A stretch of 64,000 nt of DNA from CAIWHR01 sp963734055 (lineage in GTDB: Bacteria > Pseudomonadota > Gammaproteobacteria > Burkholderiales > Casimicrobiaceae), in the NCBI GenBank assembly GCA_963734055.1, contig CAVTFQ010000002.1:919781-983780 (forward strand), given 5' to 3'. Of the stretch, positions 33,939 through 42,526 are shown in pieces (position 1 is the first letter of the stretch; each line of letters starts with the position of its first letter). A model generated the notes under the pieces. The model saw nothing but the letters and a program-made list of their open reading frames with translations. It made no database searches and had not been told where the DNA came from. Both the position numbers and the translations under genes were made by a program.

Positions 33939-35210
33939 ATGCCCAAGTCCATGATTGCCGCGGCGCTCGGCGCCGCATTCGCGCTGGCGACCGTTGGCGC
34001 CGCCGCCCAGCAGAAGCCGGAAAATCTCGGGACGCTCAAGCAATTCAAGGTCGCGACCACCGACCTGAACATTCCGACGGTGCCGCAGACCGGAAGCAAT
34101 ACGAACGCGATCAAGGAGAACTTGAAGCGCATCAAGCTGCCGCCGGGTTTCAAGATCGAGCTGTATGCGATCGTCCCCGATGCCCGGCACATGGCGGTGG
34201 CGCCGTCCACCAACATGTTGTTCGTGGGGACGCGCAAGACCACCGTGTGGGCCGTCACCGACCGCAACGGGGACAACGTCGCCGACGAGGTCAAGTCGTT
34301 CGCGCCATCGCTCAACTTCAAGGTGCCGAACGGCGTGTGCTGGACGAAGGACGGGTTCCTGCTCGTCATCGAGCACAACCGGATCCTGAATTTCCCGGCC
34401 GCCGAGTTCTTCTACGAAGGCCCCGACGTGGCGGTGATCGAAGTGGTTCCGCAGGGGCAGCTGATCCCGCCCGAGGAGGAGTCGTTCAACCACGGCGCGC
34501 GCGTGTGCCGCATCGGCAAGGACGGCATGCTCTACGTGGCGCTCGGCCAGCCGTTCAACGTGCCGCCGCGCGACAAGCTCGACCTGTACAAGAAGTTGGG
34601 CATCGGCGGCATCATCCGGCTGAATGCGTTCGACGGCAGCAAGCGCGAGGTGTACACCACCGGCATCCGCAACTCGGTCGGCATCGAATTCAATCCCAAG
34701 GACAACACGCTCTGGTTCACCGACAACCAGACCGACGGCATGGGCGATGACATTCCCGCGGGCGAAATCAATCGCGCGACTGCCGCCGGCCAGTTCTTCG
34801 GCTATCCGTGGATCCAGGGGAAGACGCGGATCACCGAGAACGGCTACGACAAGGACCCGCTACCGCCCAACGTGACGAATCCCCAGGTCTACATGGACGC
34901 GCACGCCGCCGACCTGGGGCTCACCTTCTACACCGGCACCAAGTTCCCGGCCAAGTACCGCGGCGGGATCTTCTCGGCACAGCACGGCTCGTGGAACCGC
35001 ACCGTGCCGATCGGCGCGCGGATCATGTTCACGTCGCTCAAGGCGGACGGCACCGCAGACAAGACCGAGGTGTTCGCAGAAGGCTGGCTCGATCCCGAGA
35101 CGCACCGTTATCGCGGGCGTCCGGTCGACGTGGCAAACCTGCCGGACGGCTCGATCCTCGTCTCCGACGACTTCGCGGGAGCGATCTACCGGATCAGCTA
35201 CAGCGAGTGA
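33939..35210 (+). CDS. Secreted PQQ-type sugar/sorbosone dehydrogenase family protein
   Basis: The 423-residue product has an AGGAGGAA ribosome site, a signal peptide (MPKSMIAAALGAAFALATVG) and a six-bladed propeller of the L-sorbosone dehydrogenase/GDH-B family: KLPPGFKIELYA, NSVGIEFNPKDNTLWFTDNQ, and a C-terminal GRPVDVANLPDGSILVSDDF repeat. Such enzymes usually bind PQQ and pass electrons to a cytochrome. The next gene encodes one. Substrate is unknown. Confidence 0.8.
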   Translation: MPKSMIAAALGAAFALATVGAAAQQKPENLGTLKQFKVATTDLNIPTVPQTGSNTNAIKENLKRIKLPPGFKIELYAIVPDARHMAVAPSTNMLFVGTRKTTVWAVTDRNGDNVADEVKSFAPSLNFKVPNGVCWTKDGFLLVIEHNRILNFPAAEFFYEGPDVAVIEVVPQGQLIPPEEESFNHGARVCRIGKDGMLYVALGQPFNVPPRDKLDLYKKLGIGGIIRLNAFDGSKREVYTTGIRNSVGIEFNPKDNTLWFTDNQTDGMGDDIPAGEINRATAAGQFFGYPWIQGKTRITENGYDKDPLPPNVTNPQVYMDAHAADLGLTFYTGTKFPAKYRGGIFSAQHGSWNRTVPIGARIMFTSLKADGTADKTEVFAEGWLDPETHRYRGRPVDVANLPDGSILVSDDFAGAIYRISYSE

Positions 35211-35261
35211 GCATGGCGCGAGCGCGCGTCGGCGCCGTGCGACGGCCGTCATGCGTCGTTC

Positions 35262-35573
35262 GTGGTCGCGACGTCGGTCCTCATGGCCGTGGCCGCCGCG
35301 CACGCGGCGGCCGCCGATCGCGCGGCGGGACGCCGGCTCGCGGAGGCCTGCGTGTCGTGTCATGGTACGAATGGCATCAGCACGGTGCCCAACGCGCCGA
35401 ACCTCGCGGGCCAGCCCGAGTTCTATGTCGCGGAGCAGCTCCGGCAGTTCCGCAGCGGCCGGCGTCCGAGCGAGGTGATGGCGGTCATCGCGAAACCGCT
35501 CTCTGACCGCGACATCGACGACCTGGCGGCCTGGTACGCCGCTATCGTTATCGAGGCGAAGCCGCCCCGCTGA
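35262..35573 (+). CDS. Small periplasmic c-type cytochrome
   Basis: The product has a hydrophobic signal (VVATSVLMAVAAAHAAAADR), a single haem site CVSCH, and the distal Met region (SEVMAVIAKPLSDRDI), ending DDLAAWYAAI as in class I cytochromes c. The GTG at 35262 is the only in-frame start before the signal, and the signal lacks a basic N-terminus. A better N-terminus (MARARVGAVRRPS, from ATG 35213) lies in another frame, so a small frameshift near 35250 is possible. It is a likely electron acceptor of the upstream dehydrogenase. Confidence 0.75.
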   Translation: MVATSVLMAVAAAHAAAADRAAGRRLAEACVSCHGTNGISTVPNAPNLAGQPEFYVAEQLRQFRSGRRPSEVMAVIAKPLSDRDIDDLAAWYAAIVIEAKPPR

Positions 35574-35662
35574 GCAGGTGCCGGAGCGCTGCTGCTGCGC
35601 ACATTGACGGCCCAAGTCCCCAATCCCAGAATGGCGCCTCCGTATTCCCCGAGGAGACCGTC

Positions 35663-36223
35663 ATGACCGGCCTGTCCGCGCTGTGGCTCCCGATCCTGCT
35701 GTCGGCGGTAGCGGTGTTCCTCGCGAGCTCGCTCATCCACATGGTGCTGAACTGGCACAAGACGGACTTCGCCAAGGTGCCCGACGAGCCCAGGTTCCGC
35801 GAGTCGGTCGGCGCGCTCAGGCTGCCGCCGGGCGACTACTGCGTTCCGCACGCCGGCAGCATGGACGAGATGAAGTCGCCCGAGTTCGCGGCAAAGCAGG
35901 AGCAGGGACCGGTGATGATCTTCACGGTGATTCCGCCGGGCAAGGTGACGATGGGCAAATACCTCGTCCAGTGGTTCGTCTTCTCGGTGGTCATCGGCAT
36001 CCTCACCGCCTACGTGACCAGCCGCGCGCTGCCGCCGGCGGCGCCGTACCTGCGCGTGTTCCAGATCGCGGGCGCCACGGCGTTCATCGGCTACACGGCC
36101 GCGATGTGGCCGCTGTCGATCTGGTATCACCGCGCGTGGAGCACGACGATCAAGTCGACGATCGACGGACTGATCTACGGTTTGCTGACGGCCGGCGTAT
36201 TCGGCTGGCTGTGGCCGCACTAG
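35663..36223 (+). CDS. Hypothetical membrane protein
   Basis: The 186-residue protein has about four hydrophobic segments (LWLPILLSAVAVFLASSLIH; YLVQWFVFSVVIGILTAYV; YLRVFQIAGATAFIGYTAAM; GLIYGLLTAGVFGWLWP) and a soluble loop after the first. It has a GAGGAG ribosome site. I do not recognise a characterised family. It is in line with the cytochrome and GYD-domain genes. Confidence 0.7.
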   Translation: MTGLSALWLPILLSAVAVFLASSLIHMVLNWHKTDFAKVPDEPRFRESVGALRLPPGDYCVPHAGSMDEMKSPEFAAKQEQGPVMIFTVIPPGKVTMGKYLVQWFVFSVVIGILTAYVTSRALPPAAPYLRVFQIAGATAFIGYTAAMWPLSIWYHRAWSTTIKSTIDGLIYGLLTAGVFGWLWPH

Positions 36224-36257
36224 CCGGCGCGTCCGGCAACCAACGAAGGAGGAATGG

Positions 36258-36551
36258 ATGGCAAAGTACATCGCGCTTTCGACGTTCACCGATCAGGGGA
36301 TCCGCAACGTCAAGGACACGGCGAAGCGTGCGGAGGCCATCGCGGCCGCCGCGAAGAAGTACGGAGCGACCATGTCGCAGATCTACTGGACGCTCGGCAA
36401 GTACGACGTCGTGGCGGTCATCGACGCGCCGGACGACGAGTCCGCGACCGCGTTCAGTCTTGCGATCGGCGCCGCCGGCAACGTCCGCACGCAGACCATG
36501 CGCGCGTTCTCGAAGGACGAGATAGGCGCGATTGTCGGCAAGCTCGGCTGA
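36258..36551 (+). CDS. GYD domain protein
   Basis: The 97-residue product matches the GYD-domain layout: MAKYIALSTFTDQGIRNVKD, then GATMSQIYWTLGKYDVVAVI, ending NVRTQTMRAFSKDE. These small proteins form ferredoxin-like dimers of unknown function. AAGGAGGAATG places the ribosome site close to the start. A strong GC hairpin follows at 36557. Confidence 0.8.
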   Translation: MAKYIALSTFTDQGIRNVKDTAKRAEAIAAAAKKYGATMSQIYWTLGKYDVVAVIDAPDDESATAFSLAIGAAGNVRTQTMRAFSKDEIGAIVGKLG

Positions 36552-36556
36552 GGGCC

Positions 36557-36586
36557 GGGGCGGGGGCCGTCGGCAGCCCCCGCCCC
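36557..36586 (+). terminator. GC-rich hairpin after the GYD gene, terminator-like
   Basis: Perfect 11-bp arms GGGGCGGGGGC and GCCCCCGCCCC surround an 8-nt loop, 5 bp after the GYD stop. There is no T-run behind it, so it may slow or process transcripts rather than terminate them alone. The following 250 bp to 36837 contain nothing else recognisable. Confidence 0.45.
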
Positions 36587-36837
36587 GAAATTGCGCCCAC
36601 GCGAAGCGGAGCCCGAGCCAACGCGTCCGGCGCAGGCGCAGGACGGCCGCGCGGAGTTCCGGATCCGCTTCGGCGAATTCCTCGCGCCCGGGTCGCAGAC
36701 GGCTCTGTTGCCGGGTCGCCGGAACCCGGAGGTGCTCGAGACTTCCACGGAACGGACGTGGTGAAACGGACAAGGTCGTTCGACCCGCCGTGCCATCGGC
36801 CGCCGATTTCGGATAAGCTCGGGCCGGAGGTCGCTCC

Positions 36838-37140
36838 ATGCACTACGTCCTGATCTACGAACTCGCGCCGGATTACCTCGCGCGACGCACGGAGTTCCGG
36901 TCCCAGCACCTCGCGCTCGCGTGGCAAGCGGTCGAGCGCGGCGAGATGGTGCTGGGCGGCGCCGTCGGCGATCCCGTCGAGAGCGCGCTGCTCGTGTTCC
37001 GCTGCGATTCGCCCGACATCCCCGCGGCCTTCGCTCGTTCTGACCCGTACGTCAAGCGCGGACTCGTCACGCAGTGGAAGGTGCGACCGTGGAACACGGT
37101 GATCGGCACGGACGCCGCGAACCCGGTGCGGCCGACCTGA
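36838..37140 (+). CDS. YciI-like protein
   Basis: The 100-residue protein begins MHYVLIYELAPDYLARRTEF, with HLALAWQAVERGEMVLGGAV and a DPYVKRGLV segment, all typical of YciI-like ferredoxin-fold proteins. Their role is poorly defined; some act in chlorinated aromatic pathways. Its stop lies about 45 bp before the FAD monooxygenase start. Confidence 0.8.
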   Translation: MHYVLIYELAPDYLARRTEFRSQHLALAWQAVERGEMVLGGAVGDPVESALLVFRCDSPDIPAAFARSDPYVKRGLVTQWKVRPWNTVIGTDAANPVRPT

Positions 37141-37185
37141 TCGGATTCGGCGGGCTTCGCGATTCGCAAGCCACGGGTGGACCGA

Positions 37186-38757
37186 ATGGACGCGGACGTT
37201 CTCGTCGTCGGCGCTGGCCCCACCGGGCTCATGCTCGCGAACCAGCTCGTGCGTCGCGGCGTGCGCACGCTCGTCGTCGACCGGCACGCGGGCCCGGCGC
37301 GCGAGACGCGGGCCCTGGGCGTGCAGGCGCGCACGCTCGAAATCTACTCGCATCTCGGCATCGTCGGCCGCGCGCTCGAGCTCGGCAAGCCGGGAACCGG
37401 CGGGAACCTCTGGGCGGAGGGACGGAAGATCGCGCGGGTCCCGCTCGGCGAGGCGGGAGCGAACGTCACGCCGTATCCGTACATCCTGATCCTGGGTCAG
37501 GACGACAACGAGCTGATCATGGGCGAGCACCTGCGCGACCTGGGCCTCGCGGTGCAGTGGAACACCGAGCTCGTTGCTCTCGAGCAGCGGCCCGACCACG
37601 TCGTCGCCACGCTGCGGCAGCCGTCGGGTACGACCCGCACGATGACCGCGGCCTGGGTGGCGGGATGCGACGGCGCGCGCAGCACCGTCCGCGAGCAGTG
37701 CGGCATCACGTTCCCGGGCGCGCCTTACGAGCACGTCTTCTTCGTCGCCGACACCGTGTCGACGGGCACCATGGTGCCGGACGAGGTCAACGTCTACCTC
37801 TGGCGCCAAGGATTCCACCTGTTCTTCCCGATGCGCGGGCAGGATCACTGGCGCCTCGTCGGGATCCTCCCGGAAGCGCTTCGCGGCAAGGAAGGCGTGG
37901 ATCTCGAGGCCGTCATGCCCTCGCTGCGGAAGGAGGCGGGCGAGGCGCTCTCGATCAAGTCGTGCTCGTGGTTCTCGACCTACCGGATCCATCACCGGAG
38001 CGCGGAACGGTTCCGCGACCGGCGCTGCTTCCTGCTGGGCGACGCGGCGCACATCCACAGCCCGGTCGGCGCGCAGGGCATGAACACCGGCCTGCAGGAC
38101 GCGTACAACCTCGCGTGGAAGCTCGCGCTGGTCGTCACCGGCCGGGCGGATCCGAAGCTCCTGGATTCGTACGAGGACGAGCGGATCCCGATCGCACGGC
38201 GGCTGCTCGAGACGACCGACCGCGGCTTCCGGCTGATCGTCTCCGACAGCCGTCTCGCGGGCCTCTTCAGGACCAAGGTCCTCGCGCGGATCGGTGCATT
38301 CGCGATGCGCTTCGAGCGCGTGCAGGCAGCGGCGTTCCGCGTCATCTCGCAGACCGGGATCCACTACCGCGGGAGCGGCTTGTCGGCCTCGCCCGGCGGC
38401 CTCTCGCGGGATGCGCCGCAGGCCGGCGACCGCTTTCCGTGGCTGCATCTGCGGTTCGCGGCGAACGGCGAGGTCGAGGATTCGTTCTCGAAGCTCGACG
38501 ACGCGCATTTCCATCTTCTCGCGTTCGGGCAGCCGTCGCCCCAGGGCGTCTCCACATGGGACGGCTTGCTCGAGGTCCATGCGATGCCGGCGGATGCCGC
38601 CAACGATGCGGCGCTCGATCGCGCGCGGATTGCCCGTCCTTCGATGTACCTCGTCCGACCCGACGGCTACGTCGGACTCTGCGGCCCCCGACTCGACGCC
38701 GCGGCGATCACGCGCTATGCGACCGAGGCATTGAGATTGAACGAGGCGGACGCTTGA
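37186..38757 (+). CDS. FAD-dependent aromatic monooxygenase (PheA/TfdB type)
   Basis: This is a ~523-residue flavoprotein hydroxylase: DVLVVGAGPTGLMLANQLVR, DG motif WVAGCDGARSTVREQ, and GDAAHIHSPVGAQGMNTGLQ. It has a C-terminal thioredoxin-like domain (residues ~400-523) as in phenol/resorcinol-type hydroxylases. The substrate is unknown. ATG 37186 and an in-frame GTG at 37177 are both possible starts. It probably hydroxylates a phenolic compound aerobically. Confidence 0.82.
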   Translation: MDADVLVVGAGPTGLMLANQLVRRGVRTLVVDRHAGPARETRALGVQARTLEIYSHLGIVGRALELGKPGTGGNLWAEGRKIARVPLGEAGANVTPYPYILILGQDDNELIMGEHLRDLGLAVQWNTELVALEQRPDHVVATLRQPSGTTRTMTAAWVAGCDGARSTVREQCGITFPGAPYEHVFFVADTVSTGTMVPDEVNVYLWRQGFHLFFPMRGQDHWRLVGILPEALRGKEGVDLEAVMPSLRKEAGEALSIKSCSWFSTYRIHHRSAERFRDRRCFLLGDAAHIHSPVGAQGMNTGLQDAYNLAWKLALVVTGRADPKLLDSYEDERIPIARRLLETTDRGFRLIVSDSRLAGLFRTKVLARIGAFAMRFERVQAAAFRVISQTGIHYRGSGLSASPGGLSRDAPQAGDRFPWLHLRFAANGEVEDSFSKLDDAHFHLLAFGQPSPQGVSTWDGLLEVHAMPADAANDAALDRARIARPSMYLVRPDGYVGLCGPRLDAAAITRYATEALRLNEADA

Positions 38758-38837
38758 GCGGATCGATCGGCGCGATCGTCGCCGGGACTCCACGGTCGTC
38801 ATCGCGCGAGGCGCACGGATAACGGAAAGGGGCGGGC

Positions 38838-39845
38838 ATGGCGCGGTTGCGGATGGGAATCCTGGGTGCGGCGCGGATCGCGCGGCTCTTCACCGACAGC
38901 GTCCGGCCGTCGCGGAAGATCGTGATCGCGTCGCTGGCCGCGCGCGACGTCGCTCGGGCGCGGGCCTTCGCCACCGAGCTGCGCATTCCGCGCGTGCACA
39001 CGAGCTACGAAGCGCTGCTCGCGGATCCCGAGATCGACGCGGTCTACAACCCGCTGCCCAACACGCTGCACGCCGAGTGGTCGATCCGGGCGGTCGACGC
39101 GGGCAAGCACGTGCTGTGCGAGAAGCCGCTCGCGATGACCTCGCAGGAGGCGGACGCCATGTTCGCCGCGGCCCGACGCAACGGGCGGTACCTCGTCGAA
39201 GGCTATCCGTACCGGGCGCAACCGCAGACGATCGAGTTGCGAAAGCTGCTCGCAAGCGGCGCCATCGGTACCGTGCAGGTCGTGCAGGCCGCCTTCGGAT
39301 TCCCGCTGCGCGATCTCGCCAACATCCGCTACGACCGGGCGCTCGGTGGCGGCGCGCTCATGGACGCCGGCAGCTATCCGGTCAGCGTCCTGCGGATGAT
39401 CGCGGGCGAGCGTCCGCGGCGGGTGAGCGCGCTCGCGCAATGGGCATCGACCGGCGTCGATCGCACGCTCGCGGGGTTGATGGAATTCCCGAGCGGGCTC
39501 CTGGCCGAGCTATCGTGCAGCTTCGCGACCGCCCGGCATCGGCACGCCGTGATCATCGGCGACGCCGGCATGATCACGACGACCTATCTCAACGATACCT
39601 CGGCGACGCTGCCCCCGCGGCTCGAAGTGCGCCGCGGGACGGGCTACGACGCGACGCACGAGACCATCGTCACGGCCGAGGCGAACGGCTTCCTCGCGGA
39701 GGCCGACGCCTTCGCCGATCTCGTGCGCCACGGCTGGTCGCGCTGGCCCGGCGCGACGCCCGAGGAATCCGCGGATACGGTCCGGATCCTCGAAGCGCTG
39801 GCGAAGAGTGCGCGCGACGGCGGTGCCGTCGACCTTGCGCCGTGA
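38838..39845 (+). CDS. Gfo/Idh/MocA family oxidoreductase
   Basis: The 335-residue protein has an N-terminal Rossmann fold (MGILGAARIARLFTDSVRPS), the EKP motif (HVLCEKPLAMTSQEAD) and a C-terminal dimerisation sheet (GGGALMDAGSYPVSVLRMI). These enzymes oxidise or reduce sugars, polyols and related compounds with NAD(P). The substrate is unknown. GAAAGGGGCGGGC precedes the ATG. Confidence 0.85.
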   Translation: MARLRMGILGAARIARLFTDSVRPSRKIVIASLAARDVARARAFATELRIPRVHTSYEALLADPEIDAVYNPLPNTLHAEWSIRAVDAGKHVLCEKPLAMTSQEADAMFAAARRNGRYLVEGYPYRAQPQTIELRKLLASGAIGTVQVVQAAFGFPLRDLANIRYDRALGGGALMDAGSYPVSVLRMIAGERPRRVSALAQWASTGVDRTLAGLMEFPSGLLAELSCSFATARHRHAVIIGDAGMITTTYLNDTSATLPPRLEVRRGTGYDATHETIVTAEANGFLAEADAFADLVRHGWSRWPGATPEESADTVRILEALAKSARDGGAVDLAP

Positions 39846-39869
39846 TTGACTGACCTGGAGGCCACGATC

Positions 39870-40148
39870 GTGTGCAGGAACATCCGGATGCTGTTCAATT
39901 TCGAGCCGCCGGTGACCGATGAAGAGGTCCGGGCGGCCTCGCTGCAGTTCGTGCGGAAGGTGAGCGGATTCCACCGGCCGTCGAAGCCCAACGAAGCCGT
40001 CTTCGCCGCGGCCGTCGACGAGATCGCGGCCGCCACCCGCCGCCTCCTCGGCGCGCTCGAAACGCACGCGCCCGCGCGCAACCGCGAGGAGGAAGCGGCG
40101 AAGGCGCGGGCGCGGGCGGCCGCGCGCTTCGGAAGTGAAGAGGGGTAG
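39870..40148 (+). CDS. DUF2277 family protein
   Basis: Starting at GTG 39870 (GGAGG 8 nt upstream), the product begins MCRNIRMLFNFEPPVTDEEV, the invariant opening of DUF2277, followed by AASLQFVRKVSGFHRPSKPN. It has 92 residues. Function is unknown. An in-frame upstream start at 39846 would add residues the family lacks. Confidence 0.8.
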   Translation: MCRNIRMLFNFEPPVTDEEVRAASLQFVRKVSGFHRPSKPNEAVFAAAVDEIAAATRRLLGALETHAPARNREEEAAKARARAAARFGSEEG

Positions 40149-40235
40149 CGGAATGAGCGCAGGCGGGTCCCCGAATCGGCCTCAGTCGAGCAGATGCCTG
40201 GGCGCGAGTCTTCGCGGTAGCGAATTAGAAGGCGC

Positions 40236-41024
40236 TCATGCGGCGGGCTGTCGGCTTTCGCCAGCGCCCGCAGCCGGTACTGCCACTTCATCAACAACGT
40301 GCAGGGAATCAACGATGGCGCGTCGGTCTGCGGGGCTCGGGCGAACCACGGCCGCGTAGTGGCTCAGCATCAGCCAGGTAGGGAAGGCGCGAGTGAGCTG
40401 CCGCGGTCCCATCAGCCGCACGGCCTTTGACCGCAGCGCGTCCTCCAACGAAATGTCGCCGAGCCACGCCGATGTCATCGCGGCGAGGTCGGCATCCACC
40501 AGGACGTCGGTTTCCACACCGGGGTCCTCGATGCAAAGCTCCACCGCCGTCCGCTCGAGAACGAGCCAGAATACGCGCGGTCCTCGATAAGCGCGCGGGA
40601 TCCCGCTGAAACGAAAGCATACAACGACGCCGTGATCGGGCAGCCGTTCGCGGTCGATGCGACGGCGAACGTTCCACATGAGGAACCCGGCGTCGAGGTT
40701 CGACCGCTGCACCCGCACCGTCCAGCGCTGGCCCCACCGTCCGAGCGCTTCCAGGGCCGGGCGGAACTCGTGCCCTGCGGGTGTGAGCGTGTAGCGGTGG
40801 CCGCGTTGGCCGAGCGTACGCTCCCTGACGATGACGCCCGCGTCCTCGAGCTCGCGCAGCCTCCGTGCCAGCAGCGCCCGGGACATGAGCGGAACGCCAC
40901 GGTGGATCTGGTTGAAATGCTCCGAGCCCGCGAAGAGCTCGCGCAGGATCATGGGCGTCCAGCGCTCAGCGAAGACTTCGCAGGCGACAGCGACGGGGCA
41001 GAACTGTCCGAATCCCGATCTCAT
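40236..41024 (-). CDS. HxlR-family transcriptional regulator with SCP2-like C-terminal domain
   Basis: Residues 1-100 are an HxlR winged helix (CPVAVACEVFAERWTPMILR; FNQIHRGVPLMSRALLARRL; RYTLTPAGHEF). The C-terminal ~140 residues resemble an SCP2/sterol-carrier-like ligand domain (VETDVLVDADLAAMTSAWLG). It is divergent from the haloperoxidase-like gene. The shared gap has a 17-bp palindrome (41059-41075) that recurs upstream of the FAD oxidase at 43933. Confidence 0.82.
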   Translation of the reverse strand: MRSGFGQFCPVAVACEVFAERWTPMILRELFAGSEHFNQIHRGVPLMSRALLARRLRELEDAGVIVRERTLGQRGHRYTLTPAGHEFRPALEALGRWGQRWTVRVQRSNLDAGFLMWNVRRRIDRERLPDHGVVVCFRFSGIPRAYRGPRVFWLVLERTAVELCIEDPGVETDVLVDADLAAMTSAWLGDISLEDALRSKAVRLMGPRQLTRAFPTWLMLSHYAAVVRPSPADRRAIVDSLHVVDEVAVPAAGAGESRQPAA

Positions 41025-41058
41025 GCGGCGAGCCTAGCGCTCGAGGGGAACGCGCGCA

Positions 41059-41075
41059 AGTTCATTTTTTGAACT
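41059..41075. promoter_or_regulatory. Palindromic operator AGTTCA-N5-TGAACT between hxlR-like and haloperoxidase-like genes
   Basis: Perfect 6-bp arms AGTTCA and TGAACT with a TTTTT spacer lie 35 bp upstream of the HxlR start and ~108 bp upstream of the divergent gene. A second copy with the same left flank (GCGCG-N-GCA) is at 44021. GTTCA-type palindromes suit MarR/HxlR dimers. Confidence 0.55.
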
Positions 41076-41182
41076 AGCGGCAGGACCGCCCGGCGGCACA
41101 TAGTCGACCCACGCTTCGCACCGCCGATATCAAGGCCTGTATGCGAAGCCGATACGTACATCAATGCATGACGGAGGAAACG

Positions 41183-42526
41183 ATGAACGCTCTACAACGG
41201 GATACGATCACGCGCGGGCTCCGCTTGGCGATCCGCGGATGCGTGGGCAAGGCGCTGTACTCGACGCTGTTCGCCGTGTGCGCGACCGCGGCGTTTCATG
41301 CAAGGGGCGACACACTGGCGGCAAGCGATGCGGTCGTGCTCCATTGGAACGAGGTCGCAGTTCGAGCCGTCGGAGCCACACCGCCATTCCCTTCGACGCG
41401 GGCGATGGCGATCGTCCAGCTCGCGGTGTTCGAGGCGGTCAACGCGATCACGCAACGTTACCAGCCGTACCTCGGCACTGTGACCGCAGCTTCTGGTGCT
41501 TCGCCGGAAGCGGCAGCCGTCGCCGCTGCACACGATACCCTGGTGTGGCTGTTTCCGACGCAGCTGAGCCTGCTGGATGGCGAGCGGGACGGTTCGCTCT
41601 CCGGCATCGCGGACGGTCCGGCAAAGGACGAGGGCATCGCGGTCGGTCAGGCGGCGGCGGCGGCGATCATCGACGATCGCAAGGACGACGGCGCGCAAAC
41701 ACCGATGTTCTACACGCCGACGAGCGCCGAGCCGTACGAATGGCAGCTTACGCCGACGTGCATGAACGCTCCGGCCAACGGCCGGGGCGTGTTCGTCCAT
41801 TGGCAGTTCGTGAAGCCGTTCGGCGTCGCAAGCGCGTCGCAGTTCCGCGCGAAGACGCCGCCGGCGCTGATCAACGGCCACTACGCGAACGACCTGAACG
41901 AGGTTAAGGCGATCGGCGATCTGAACAGCACGCTTCGCCCGGCGGACCGCGCCGAGGTCGCCAAGTTCTACGCCGCGCAGCCGCCGCATCGCGGGTGGAA
42001 CCTCGTGGCGCGAGAGCTCGCAGCCGAGCGCGGCGCAGGCGAGATCACGCAGACCGCGCGCACGTTCGCGATCATGAACATGTCGCTCAGCGATGCACAT
42101 GTCACCGTCTTCGAGTCGAAGTATCTCTACCGGACGTGGCGACCGGAGACCGCGATCTCCCGCGCCGATGACGATGGTAATCGCCGGACCGTCGGCAACG
42201 CGAGCTACCAGCCGTACGTCCCGACGCCGTGCTTCCCGGGCTACCCCTCGGCGCACGGCGCGGGCGGCGGGGCCGCGCGCGCGGTGCTCGAGCGCATGTA
42301 CGGGCGCAAGCACCACGACATCACGAATATCGACCCCTTGGCGCCGGGGACCGTCCTTCACTACTCGGACTTGCGCGCCATCACCGATGACGTGTCCGAT
42401 GCGCGCGTGTACGGCGGCATCCACTTCCGTTACGATCAGGACGCCGGCGAGCGCATGGGCCTCGAGATTGGAGAGTACAACGACAAGCACTGGTTGCGGC
42501 CGCTCGGCCCGGCCGGCGAGGGCTAG
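41183..42526 (+). CDS. Vanadium haloperoxidase-related / PAP2-superfamily secreted protein
   Basis: The 447-residue product has an N-terminal hydrophobic segment (ALYSTLFAVCATAAFHA). The vanadate/phosphate-binding triad is present: YLYRTWRPETAI, FPGYPSAHG (Ser-x-His of domain 2) and RVYGGIHFRYDQDAGERMG. This layout is shared by vanadium haloperoxidases and acid phosphatases; which activity applies cannot be told. The ATG at 41183 has GGAGGAA upstream. The gene is convergent with, and abuts, the FAD oxidase gene. Confidence 0.8.
   Translation: MNALQRDTITRGLRLAIRGCVGKALYSTLFAVCATAAFHARGDTLAASDAVVLHWNEVAVRAVGATPPFPSTRAMAIVQLAVFEAVNAITQRYQPYLGTVTAASGASPEAAAVAAAHDTLVWLFPTQLSLLDGERDGSLSGIADGPAKDEGIAVGQAAAAAIIDDRKDDGAQTPMFYTPTSAEPYEWQLTPTCMNAPANGRGVFVHWQFVKPFGVASASQFRAKTPPALINGHYANDLNEVKAIGDLNSTLRPADRAEVAKFYAAQPPHRGWNLVARELAAERGAGEITQTARTFAIMNMSLSDAHVTVFESKYLYRTWRPETAISRADDDGNRRTVGNASYQPYVPTPCFPGYPSAHGAGGGAARAVLERMYGRKHHDITNIDPLAPGTVLHYSDLRAITDDVSDARVYGGIHFRYDQDAGERMGLEIGEYNDKHWLRPLGPAGEG

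Noticed and set aside
35213..35262. ATG 35213 as the start of the cytochrome gene
   Set aside because: It is in a different frame from the haem-binding sequence; usable only if a frameshift exists near 35250.
36557..36586. GC hairpin as a definite intrinsic terminator
   Set aside because: No T-run follows; kept only as terminator-like with low confidence.
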